64,000 nt of DNA from Carallia brachiata (Eukaryota > Streptophyta > Magnoliopsida > Malpighiales > Rhizophoraceae): the NCBI GenBank assembly GCA_021464245.1, contig JADCRB010000069.1:3110895-3174894 (forward strand), in the 5' to 3' direction. The notes under the pieces were generated by a model. The model worked only from the letters and a program-made list of their open reading frames with translations. It had not been told where the DNA came from and ran no database searches. This document shows, one piece after another, positions 34,768 to 46,102 of this stretch. The translations under genes were made by a program, and so were the position numbers. Each line of letters begins with the position of its first letter. Position 1 is the stretch's first letter.

Positions 34768-36619
34768 CTTTTTGACTTACGTGAGAGGAAAGGGTCAAAA
34801 AAATCCAAATCTATTGTCCGGTTTATTTTTTTTCTTTAACAATGAAATAATTATTGATTCTTCTGTTATTAGTTAATAACAAAAGAAGTCGCAGATTCAA
34901 AGACATTACCAAAAACATGAACACCTCTCTAGACTTTGCTTGGGAGGAGGGAATGGGGTCGGAAGAGGATAACTGCGTGAGAAATGGAAATGGCTAATGG
35001 TTGGAAAGAGAAAATTAGTAATTTTTCTTGATGACCCACAAAAAAAATTATGAATAAAATTATTAATATATTTAATGAGATATATAATTAATTTAATAAT
35101 ATTTAATAATTTATTTATTTTTTAAAATATAATATATTTTTAACAATTTAACAATCTAAATAATTATATCACTATATTTTTACAATGAGCTCAAAAAATC
35201 TTTCCAAAAAAACATTATTCCGTAGAGTCGGCGGTTCTTTCATAAAGTAGTACAATTACTCTATTGTCCTTGCTCATTTTATAAAATTACATAATGTCGA
35301 ATTTTTTTTAACTATCATATTGGTAAAATACCAAGAAGAAAACTTTTTTTTTGTTGTAAACTTTTTTTTTTGTTGTTTTTTTTACTATGGTGTTGGCAAA
35401 ATATACACGGGTTTATATAGTTCAATTTTCAAATTATATATTAAATACTAATTATTTTTACTATCAAGGTAAATTAGGTATTTTAAAATATTTTATTTTT
35501 TTACCACTCTTTATCTATTTTCAATCATAAAATTATAATTTTTTTCCTCACATTACTTTTTTTTCAAATACAAAACAATAAAAAAATTCTCACCTTTATT
35601 TTTTTTTTTTTGGATTATCTAAGCAAAGTGTAGGAGACGAAACTTCACAAATTCCCCTACAGAACTTAATATGGGCGCCTGTGCCTGTGGGACGCATATC
35701 TTTTTTTTTTTTTGACATATGGGACGCATATCTAGCTGTCATGTAGCTGTCATTGCCAACGTACGGTCTTTGACTGTTGACTTTGATGGAAAATATCATT
35801 CTCTCCGCCAAGGTCACAATAAAGAAATGGTCGGACATTTAATATTCCAATAAAAATACTGACCAAATCTTTTAGATAAGATCGTAGAAATTAAAATAAA
35901 AAAATATTTATTTAAATACGTAATTATTTATTAGAGATGAAAGATATATATTTAATTTAATAATTTATTTAATTTTTTAAAAATTTAATATATTTTTTAT
36001 TATTTATCAATTTAAATTTTACGTATCAATTTTATATGTATCATTAATACTTATATAAATTTTTTGTAAAAAATAATATAAGTCATTAAATAACTGGATT
36101 TATAAAAAAAAAATTAAATTGTTAAATTATCAATAGATTTAATATTATTTAAAATATAACTATGTAGTAAAATGATATTCTAATTACTTGTAAATAATCT
36201 AGAACTAGGACTTAGGTGATATTTTAATATCAATTCAAGAATCAGTGGTATATTAAAAGAAATAAAAATTTATAATAAATTAAAAAATTAAAAATTTGTA
36301 AGAGATTAATTTTTATTTAAAATATAATTACGTAATAAAATTATATTCAATCACCTACAAGCATTAATAATAATGGACTTGGCGACATAAAGGGGACCTA
36401 CAAAGAGAAAAAAGGACGTAGAAAGATCTCATCTTGATCAAGTAGAACTTGCTCCAGTAGTCAAGCAAGAAAATTATGTAGAGTAAGACAATAATTAACA
36501 AGAAAAACTATGTAATCATGCTTAAAATTAGATAACTCTCTCAAGATAGCTTATTCCTATGGCCCAGAATAATTAGCCGCCCACTCGGACATTCTTGTTC
36601 CATTCAAGTGAATAGCTTC

Positions 36620-36655
<36 letters not shown>

Positions 36656-36675
36656 AACACACCCCAATCTTCGTT
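34768..36675. other. AT-rich intergenic DNA upstream of NPF copy 2
   Basis: Long A/T-only runs, including a TTAATAATATTTAATAATTT motif (about 35095) also found at 9640 and, inverted, near 63370 and 18760, so probably a dispersed repeat. A (TC)n leader at about 36625-36653 precedes the ATG at 36676. Confidence 0.5.
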
Positions 36676-37521
36676 ATGTTGGCAAAGGAAGAAGAGAAAG
36701 GCACCGGAGGGGACTATACAGAAGATGGGACAATGGATATCAAGGGTAGACCCGTCTTGAGATCAAAGACTGGGAGATGGAAAGCTTGTTCCTTTATTGT
36801 TAGTAAGTTGATTAAACATAGTTTTAATCTAAACATGAACTTAATTAGTTAAGCTCTTAGCATCGGTAGCTAATTTTGCTTGGAATAGCCTTGCAAGAGT
36901 TTTTGAATGTTGCAGCCATCAACTAGAGTAACTGACCATCATGTGGTTCGGTCTTACACATTATAAGTACATATTCTATAAAAATTTCAGAGGAATAATT
37001 GCAGAATTGCTTTTGTAGATGTTCCTTCAAGGATGCCTTTTGGTGAGTGAATTAGATGCATGTGTTTCATTTGTCTTCCTTAGAAAAAAAGATGCTTTTG
37101 TAAGTTTATAAATTCATGTTTGAACACTTTAGTCCAAATTTTCCCACGATTCGTTAGGTTTGACAAAAAATTCAGTTTGAGTCGAAGTGAGAAGTGTTAA
37201 ATAGCGATAATGATGCCATTTTGTGACTTTATATTTCAGAATTTATTTTTGGTGCATCTTTAATTATGTCTTAATTGGTGATACATGTGGTTGTGTAGCA
37301 TACGAAGTGTTTGAGAGGATGGCTTTTCATGGCATAGCAACGAACTTGTTTACATATTTGACGACAAAGCTCCATGAAGGCACAGTAGAAGCTTCAAACA
37401 ATGTCACCAACTGGGCTGGTACTGTATGGATGCTGCCCCTTATAGGCGCTTACATCGCGGATGCACACCTTGGTCGATTCTGGACTTTCGTCGTTGCATC
37501 ACTCATTTATCTCTCGGTCTG

Positions 37522-37554
<33 letters not shown>

Positions 37555-40190
37555 TATCACGCTCAGACACTCCTCCCCATACACAAACATAAAGACTTGA
37601 ATCCGGCCGCGGCTAAACAGCCACGAAGAGTAACGCGGTCATTTTATTGCTTTTGTTTTTCTTTTTCTTTCATAACCTATTATACTTATTTTTAAATCTG
37701 TTACATATTAATTTTAATATATTACATTTTAAGGATTCTGTAATTTTTATATTTATTGCACATTAAATTTACCCTTATACACATTAACACATTTTTTTGA
37801 AAAAAAATAAAAAATTAGGTAGAAGCCACCATGAGTCTCACTATTTCTCGTCTCTCTCCATCTCGTCTCCTCATGTTCCCCTACCCCGTCCTTGTATTAT
37901 TTTTGTAAAAAAAATTTTGCAAATTTTCACAAGAATTTGAATCCTAAAATAAGGTTTCTACTTCCATCAGACTACACAGTTAATTGCTTCGAATCCTAAA
38001 TTGAATGTACAGATAGAAATTGTAATTAGAGACAACATTGAGTTGTTATTCCTATCCTTTTACCAGAGGTTTGCTACCGCAATCACTTTATACTTTTATT
38101 TTAAATCACCAATCAAATGTTAACACTAACACGTTAACACTTCTTAATAGTAAATTTGTAATACATTAAATTTTTATCTTTTTGATAGTCAATCAATAAA
38201 TCTTACTTGTTACGATTACAATAAAAATAAGTTAAAAAATAACTATTCTTAACAAAAATCCCTTTTACAATCATTTTCCTTCTACTCCCAATGCTTTCAT
38301 TGCCATGTTGGTTAACTAACATTAATTATCAGTCTTGCACTATATGCAAATTTCATGTCATTTTATGCAAGCTTGAAATTTCTGAACTCTACGTGCGTTT
38401 GATTATAATTGTCTTGAACCCAGGGAATGGGCCTCCTAACGCTAGCAGTGTCCGTGGATGGCCTGAAACCTCCATCGTGTCACGGGGGCTATTGTAAGGA
38501 TGCCTCGAATTTCCAAAAGGGTATCTTCTTTTGTGCATTGTACATAGTTGCTGCTGGAACTGGTGGAACCAAGTCCAACATCTCCACAATTGGGGCTGAC
38601 CAATTCGACGATTTTGAACCAAAGGAGAGGATGTACAAGCTCTCATTCTTTAATTGGTGGTTCTTTGCCATTTTCTTGGGCACCCTCTTCTCAAATACCA
38701 TCCTCGTCTACATACAAGACAATGTGGGCTGGACTCTTGGCTACGGAGTCCCAACACTTGGGATCGCAGTCTCAGTTGTTATTTTCCTGGTGGGCAGCCC
38801 ATTCTATAGGCATAAGCCCATTTCTGGGAGTCCACTCACAAAAATGGCACAGGTACTCGTGGCTGCTGTCAGGAAGTGGAACATGCCTGTCCCAAACGAC
38901 CCAAAGGAGCTTCATGAGCTCAGCATAGGGGAGTACTCCAAATCTTCTAAACTTAGAATTGATCACACCCCTTCATTGAGGTTTGCTTTCTTAAATAGAA
39001 TGTCCAATATACACCCACCTAATTAATTATAGGAAAAATATTAACTATAGAAAAAATATAAATATCTTAAAAATATATGTCTTAATGAGTGTCTATAATA
39101 CAATAAATATTGTAATTTGTGTTACTACAACTATTGTAATGTGTGGTTGTTTTTTTTTTTTGGTTGCACATTTTATCAATGTGGTTGTTGAAAACTCCAA
39201 ATTTGTTGCATTACGTATTATTCTGGGTGATTTTCTCGAACGTCCCCCTAATTATAATCAATAGGTTGCCATAAGCTTCTATGTATAACTTGCTTTGCTG
39301 GCAGATTCTTTGACAAAGCTGCTGTAAAGACTGGGTCATCAAGCTCAGATTGGATGCTGTGTCCAGTGACTCAAGTTGAAGAAACCAAGCAGATGGCCAA
39401 AATGCTTCCAGTTCTCTTGGTCACATTTATACCAAGCACCATGTTGGCACTAACAAAGACACTATTCGTCAAACAAGGCACTACCTTAGATAGGAGAATG
39501 GGACCTCATTTCGAAATTCCTCCAGCTTGCCTCACAGCATTCATAACAATCTCCATGCTGATAAGTATCCTTGTATATGATCGTTGGTTCGTGCCATTCG
39601 CTAGACGCCGTACCAAAATTCCAAGAGGTATTACATTGCTGCAAAGGATGGGAATTGGCCTTGTCCTGCATGTCACCATAATGGTCATAGCTAGCCTGAC
39701 TGAAAGAAAAAGGCTTAGCGTTGCTAAGGAACATCATGTCTACAGAAAAGATCAGATAGTGCCACTTAGCATTTTCATTCTTCTTCCTCAGTTTGTTTTG
39801 ATGGGCGTTGCTGATGCTTTTGCGGAAGTGGCAAAGATAGAGTTTTTCTACGACCAAGCACCTGAAGGAATGAAAAGCCTGGGGACTGCGTACTTCACAA
39901 CTAGCCTGGGAATTGGGTATTTCCTGAGTACATTTTTGCTAACAACAGTCACTGCTATCACCAAAAAACATGGCCGCAATGGATGGGTAATGAATAATTT
40001 GAATGTCTCCCATTTAGACTATTACTATGCATTTTTAGCTGTCCTTAACTTCCTCAACTTCCTGGCCTTTTTGCTTGTGGCAAAATTCTATGTTTATAAT
40101 GTGGACGTGGACTCCGAAGGGTGTAAAATGCTGGAGAAAGCTCCCCCTGCAGGAAGCTTGATCGGCACTGAAGGAGCTTCAAGCGAATAA
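36676..40190 (+). CDS. NPF5.2: NRT1/PTR family transporter, NPF5.2-like (PTR3 type), array copy 2
   Basis: Four exons at the same sites as copy 1: 36676-36802, 37299-37516, 38424-38980 and 39305-40190; 595 aa, no break. It has YEVFERMAF for proton coupling, the FFNWW block, and a two-codon insertion (SKSSKLRID) in the central loop. One conserved position differs: the signature reads KSNISTIGADQF where copy 1 and the family have KPN. The gene starts 5.3 kb after copy 1 ends, on the same strand. Exon 3 is nearly identical to copy 1 whereas exon 4 is clearly more diverged. A (TC)n run is at the 5' leader and another in intron 2 beside the donor. Function as for copy 1. Confidence 0.92.
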
Positions 40191-40532
40191 AATGCAAAGT
40201 AATGGAAGTCTGGAGCTTGGATTAATTAGATTTAGCTAATAAGTATTGTTGTTATACACTTGTATTACTTTTACATGTACCTAACATATAGAAAAGGAGC
40301 TGAAGGAAACTTGATAAGTATTGATTGCCCAGTTGATACCATCTCGAAGCATAATGTTCTGTCTTTCAAGCAAAATATTATGCCTGTTCAGAAAGATTCG
40401 TATTGACTTAGTATCTATGCGATCCTCACAATGATATTGGGCATTCTCTGAAGATAACGCACCCCAATCATGCAAGCTGCAACACTAGTTTGGAAAGCTG
40501 TTGGCATCCATCCAATTGCATCGCTTCGGGTG

Positions 40533-40810
40533 ATTGCCAAGGAAGAAGGCGCTGCTGTATCTTACACAGAAAATGGGAAAGCATTTTTTCTGAACGGAAA
40601 AATAGGTGGTACCTTAAAGTCCTAACAGAGTGTATTAGATTATATTCAATAAAAGTCATTAATTTCTCCTAAAATTATGCAGAGTTAAAAACACATTTAT
40701 CATACCAAACACATTTGTGAGAATTCGAGCCTATAACTTTATAATAGGAATGCAAATCGTCTAATCGGACGCAAACAATCGATGGTGGAAAGGATGTTCC
40801 TTCATTGTTA
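40533..40810 (+). pseudogene. NPF copy 3, broken exon 1
   Basis: 40533-40580 matches the first half of exon 1 of the neighbours (reading AKEEGAAVSYTENGK against AKEEEKGTGGDYTEDGT). The second half reappears at about 40768-40810 (RWWKGCSFIV), still followed by the GTAAGTT donor at 40811 and by intron-1-like sequence. About 185 bp of unrelated AT-rich sequence separates the halves, and the first Met codon is lost. Confidence 0.6.
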
Positions 40811-40812
40811 GT

Positions 40813-43800
40813 AAGTTCAGCCTGTCGAGCACTAGTTTCAGCCAAAATTAACTGAGACAGAAGATAGCGTAGGGAACATTAGTATTCTAACCTATAGAAA
40901 ATCCAGCAGATTTTATTTTTTTAATTTTTTTAGGATTTCTTGGTCTCTCCCTTTATATCCCGTTCTTTTCTTGTGTCTTTTCCACTGTCGCCTCCGATCT
41001 TTCTCATAAACGGCCTACATGTGATTGCTTAAATTAGCAAGAGCTTTGGGGGTATCTTAGCCTTTTTATTCACTGGCTTCAGTTAAATGATTGGAATTGG
41101 CTGCTGCAGTAACCCTCCCCCCAAAAATGAAAAACCACGAATTCCAATCTCTGTCCTCCTTTTGCATCAGGTTTAACTGGAGATGCATACAGGTAGGGGA
41201 GAGGGGGATTTATCTGAGAGGGCGATTGAGAGAGAGAGAGAGAGAGGAGAATAATGTATACTTTAAGATTTATAATTTTGACTGGGCATTGGAAAAAATT
41301 GTAATTTTCTAGAACATTAGGAAAAAATGTAATCATGTCATTATAATTGATGATTGATGACGTGACATTATATTTATTACTTACATAATATTTTGTCTAC
41401 GTGACTGATATAATGACATAAGTGCCCTGAATATAACAAAAAAAAATGTTCAACGATGATTTTTTTTTTTAAAGAAGGTTGTGAGTCTGATTAGAATGTC
41501 TCAATTTTTGTTTTGAAATATTTAAAAAAAGTAATTAATTATTAATATTTTGTATTTGTCATGATAAAATAGAGTAATAAAAAATATAATAATAATTTAT
41601 ATTTTAATTTTTATTACTTTTTCTATTAATAAAATTATGATAATTTAATAGTTAATTATTCTTTTTAAAAATTAAAATAAAAATAGAGATTGAGGGATAA
41701 GGCTCTAAAATCAAACCCTTTTTTTCTTTAGAGAAAGCAGAGAGGTGATTTTTACAAACGCTGTGACGTGGAAGCCTGGAAGTTTATTTTTGAAAAAAAA
41801 AAAATCGTAACTCTGGCCAAAAAGCAAGGAAGCGCTTAGCAACAATTCTTGCTTTCTTGCCAAAAAATATATTAAATGTGACGGCCAATTGAAAGTCGGA
41901 CCCAATCAGAATCCGAATGTCAGACATAATGATCCGTAAATTAGAATTTTCAGAAGGGGCGGCATTTACAATCTAGTGATCCGATCCGGTGCGTCCTTCT
42001 GTTTGGATTAGAATACTTTGTCAACCGTCTTTTAGAATTGAGATATAATATTAAATTTTAAATTTATTAATATTAAAATTAAATATAAAAAAAATTTATG
42101 AGAGTTCAATCACACTCAAATAAAAAGTTTTTTCTATAAAAAAAATTTAATAAAAACATTAGCCGTTGACTTTTGATCTTAATTCAAAAGGGCGGCATTT
42201 CTTATCTTTGTTCATTTTAGGTGTTTCAAGTGGTGTCATTGATTTTTTTTATTTATTAAAAAGCTTATTTGATCTTAAACTATATTATAAAAATAATTCT
42301 ATCCATTTTCATAAAATCGCTAATTTGATTTGCTTAAATTTGAATTTTAGTCTAATCAAAATTAAGCAAATTAAGTGGTATTACTCGAGTCATTTACTTT
42401 TTTTTTTTTTTTAACAGTTAATCTTTGGTACTTGTGGAAAGATATGATATTGGCCATTGCTCTTAAATTCAGGCTTAAGCTTCTATTCTAACAACTCCAC
42501 GAATTTTGCTAGGAAATCCAGGCTTTGGGTAGTTGTGCCTCTCTCGAGACCCAGAAGCTAGACCTCCATTTACCCCTTTATTCCTACATCTTTACATGGC
42601 TTTGGAAATTGAGCTTCACTACGAAGGCAAAAAAATAGTAATAAAATAATTATAATAATAAGTTTAGTTTTTAATAAATAATTAAAATATTTTTTTAAAA
42701 TTAAATCATAAAAGTATTTAATATTATTATCAATATATTTAATATTATCTTAACTATTTATTTAAAAAAAATTCGAGCTAAAAAAAAAAAGAGTGGTATC
42801 TATAGCCATGTGAAACACACTGCAATTCCGTGCCCAAGAAATGGATCTATCGTTCGGTTTATGTCGGCTCGTCAGGTGAGGATAGGAAAAAATGCAAAAT
42901 ATTCTCATGGCCCACATAAACCCAATTCCTCCAAAAAAAAAAAAAAAAAAAGAAGGAAAACGATCGGATCTTCCTTCTTAATTATAAAAAAATAAGGTTG
43001 AATATTTATTCAATTGATTGGGAAAGTACCTTTCAACCAGTAAGTGGGGTTCAAATCTCATATAATCATATTTCACTATCTCTAAATACTCAATAAAATT
43101 CTTTATAAAAAAAAAAAATTATAAAAAGACAAATTTATCCTTCTCTTCCCCTTCTCCGCCTGCTAAAGTTCCTAAAATCTACGTCAAAAAAAAAAAGTTC
43201 CTAAAATCTTAATTAGTGGAATAACATTTTTGACATCATTTCTTTCAGTTAATTCTCGCAAGATTTTCAATTACCTAATAAATCTCTGAACAATTTTCCG
43301 CCAAACTCACCTCCTTCTTTGCTGCCCTCACAAGACCCGTAAGCCACCGATTTTCACGTTGAAAATGGACTTTTTGCCTCCGGATTTGATGGTCAGATTT
43401 GGCTCTAATTTCTTGAGTTTTTGGGTCCAAGGAGGCGTTGAATGATGGGAAGAAAATCTTTGCTGAAAGTCTTGCCGTTTGCGCCATATTAGGCAGGCTT
43501 ATAGGTGGTGGTGGCAAAAATGAAATTAAGGGTAGTTTGATAAATGGAAAAAGAACAAAAGGAGCTTTATATGTAAGAGTTTAAAAAAATTTTAAAATAA
43601 CAAGGTGTTTGATTGTTGAATTTAAAACTAATAAAAAATTTTGATAAACTAATACTAGACACAATATTTTTATTTGAGTGTTAATTAAACGAAACTATGT
43701 AATAATGTTCAAATGTTAAACTGTGCTTGAAAAGAAAGATTAATGTTCTTGAATTATTTTATTTATTTATTTATTTTTTAGAATAGAGTGTCCTAAACTA

Positions 43801-44782
43801 TTTAGCAACTTAAGGTTTTGGATTTTTAATATGATGAGCGAAAGAATATGTTATTAAATAGTTTTTAGGACGCTATATTTTTATTACAATATCTTGTGTA
43901 ATCAAGTCTTTTTATAAATTTTTTGTCAAAAATTTTGAATTTAACTATAGGAAATAATCATATATGTTGAAGTGTTCAGTTAGAGGGACACAAAAGTTTT
44001 GAATTTAACTATAGGAAATAATCATATATGTTGAAGTGTTCAGTTAGAGGGACACACAAGGGGACACAAACGTCTTACTATAGGAGGGATAAAAATGTTC
44101 TTTTGATATAAATGAGCAAAAATAGGTATATATATCTTAATCCATATCTACTTTCCGTGTGTCTTAATTGTTCTCCACATTGAATATTACTTTTCTCGAA
44201 AGTGTGACATCGGCTCGAATGAGTGCGAGACGAATTCCTAGCTGTAATTGGCTACGCTTCTTTTTTTTTTTCTTTTCTTTTGTTGAGCTGATCATTGCCC
44301 GCGTGGAGTTAGACTTTCATGAAAATTATCGTTCTTACAACATCAGCTAGAAAGAATACCGTGAGACATTGAATATTGCTTTTCTTTCTTGCATAAATAG
44401 CCTATTTTCTGAGACTTGGGACAGCAACGAACACCTTTGAAAAAGGGACGCAAAAAAACTTGGCTTGGTTATGTAGAGTTAGATGAAAGTAGCAAAATAC
44501 GGGAAACTATTTTTAATTGGATTATTTTTTTTTAGTATAATTTATTTATAATTTTATATTTTATATAATTAGAGTTTACTTAAAATAGATAAAGATAAAA
44601 TAAATTTATATAGTATAAAATTATAAGTCAGTTATACAAAAAAAAAATTAAAGATAACAAGCACCATAAAAAAATATCACAATTAGTAATTCATAAGATC
44701 GGTAGATCACCTTACAACATAATTTGGTTTCAGTCAGCACATTAAGTAGCTTATGACAATCAAGACATTTACGTTAAGTAGT
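40813..44782. other. AT-rich DNA replacing exons 2-3 of NPF copy 3
   Basis: No NPF exon 2 or exon 3 match was found between the two relics. The stretch holds AT-rich repeats, a (GA)n at about 41228-41248, a tandem duplication at 43933, and a minus-strand frame at 43517-43275. That frame reads MAQTARLSAK from an inner ATG and reaches a good donor (GAG|GTGAGT, about 43308); it could be a stray first exon, but no partner exon was seen. Confidence 0.4.
43933..44056. repeat. 64-bp tandem duplication
   Basis: TTTTGAATTTAACTATAGG... to AGAGGGACACA is present twice back to back with a period of 64 bp (starts 43933 and 43997), almost without differences, so it is recent. Confidence 0.9.
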
Positions 44783-45471
44783 CCATTTTGAAATTCCTCC
44801 GGCTTGCCTCACTGCATTTATAACAATCTCGATGCTGATAAGTATCGTTTTATATGATCGTTGGTTTGTGCCATTCGCTAGACGCCATACCAAAATTCCA
44901 AGAGGCATTACATTGCTGCAAAGAATGGGAATTGGCCATGTATTGCATGTAATCATAATGGTCACAGCTAGCCTGACTGAAAGAAAAAGGCTTAGCGTTG
45001 CCAGGGAACATCACATCTACAGAAGTGATCAGATAGTGCCACTTAGTATATTCATTCTTCTCCCGCAATTTGTTTTGGTAGGTGTTGCTGATGCTTTTGC
45101 TCAAGTGGCAAGGATAGAGTTTTTCTACGGCCATGCACCTGAAGGAATGAAAAGCCTGGGGACTGCATACTTCACAACTATCCAAGGAATTGGGTATTTC
45201 CTGAGTACATTTTTTCTAACAACAGTCACTCGTATTACCAGAAAACATGGCCGCAATGGATGGGTGATGAATAATTTGAATGTCGCTCATTTAGACTACT
45301 ACTACACATTCTTAGCCGTCAATCTCCTTCCTCAATCTCCTTGCCTTTTTGCTTGTGGCAAAGTTCTTTGTTTATAATGTGGACGCGGACTCCAATATGC
45401 TGGAGGAAGCTACCCCTGCTGGAAACTTTATCAATACTGAAGGAGTTTCAAGTGAAGGGAAAGACTACTAG
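44783..45471 (+). pseudogene. NPF copy 3, truncated and frameshifted exon 4
   Basis: Matches exon 4 of copy 2 from the residues FEIPPACLTAF onward to the end, closest to copy 2. It starts abruptly at about 44783. One extra base near 45320 (after TFLAV) shifts the frame; the correct tail (LLVAKFFVYNVDADS, then GVSSEGKDY, stop 45471) continues in the next frame. With exons 2-3 missing and exon 1 split, this locus cannot make a transporter. Confidence 0.9.
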
Positions 45472-46102
45472 TTCTTTCAACGTAAAGGGGAAGACTAAGA
45501 ACTCTGTATTTTTGGTTGACAATCAACCAAGAACTCTGTATCTATGGTCTTGACAATCAACTCAATCTTCATTTTTGGGCAGTGTGTTTCGACAAAAAGC
45601 TGCATATTTGTTGACGCCGTCTCCTACAGTCCCCTTCTCTTTCTTTCCGTTGTCTTTCTTTCATTACCTCATTCGAAACTAACAAAGAACTGGCATAAAC
45701 TTGCTGATTAGAACCATCAGTTTTCCTGTTGTTAAAATCAAACACCCAAGAGAGCACCCAAGATTTCAAAACAAATAAAACCAAAATAAGAATTCAATCA
45801 CACTGCTAGAAAAAAATGTGAACTGGTCGAATCTTTACCATGTGTGTGAGATTGATTGATGGAGGGGGAGATGGGTGCACTTGTTATCCTGGTTACATGT
45901 AATGGATTTTTGACCAACAATGAAAACGGCACAATCGGGGTCATATTATTAATCAAAGAAACGAAATAATGACAACGTAGTCACCGCAAGAAATCCAACA
46001 ATCTTTTGCAGGAGCAAAAGAATCCACTGTGACTGCAAGGCTTCGTATTAGGTGAAAAAAGGTTTCGAATTTGCACTCTTTCATTTCTATTTTCCTCTGA
46101 AG
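45472..46102. other. Intergenic region between NPF copy 3 and EXO84
   Basis: Convergent 3' flanks. A repeat of about 20 bp (AAGAACTCTGTAT, with GACAATCAA) occurs twice near 45500-45560. Nothing else is seen. Confidence 0.4.
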
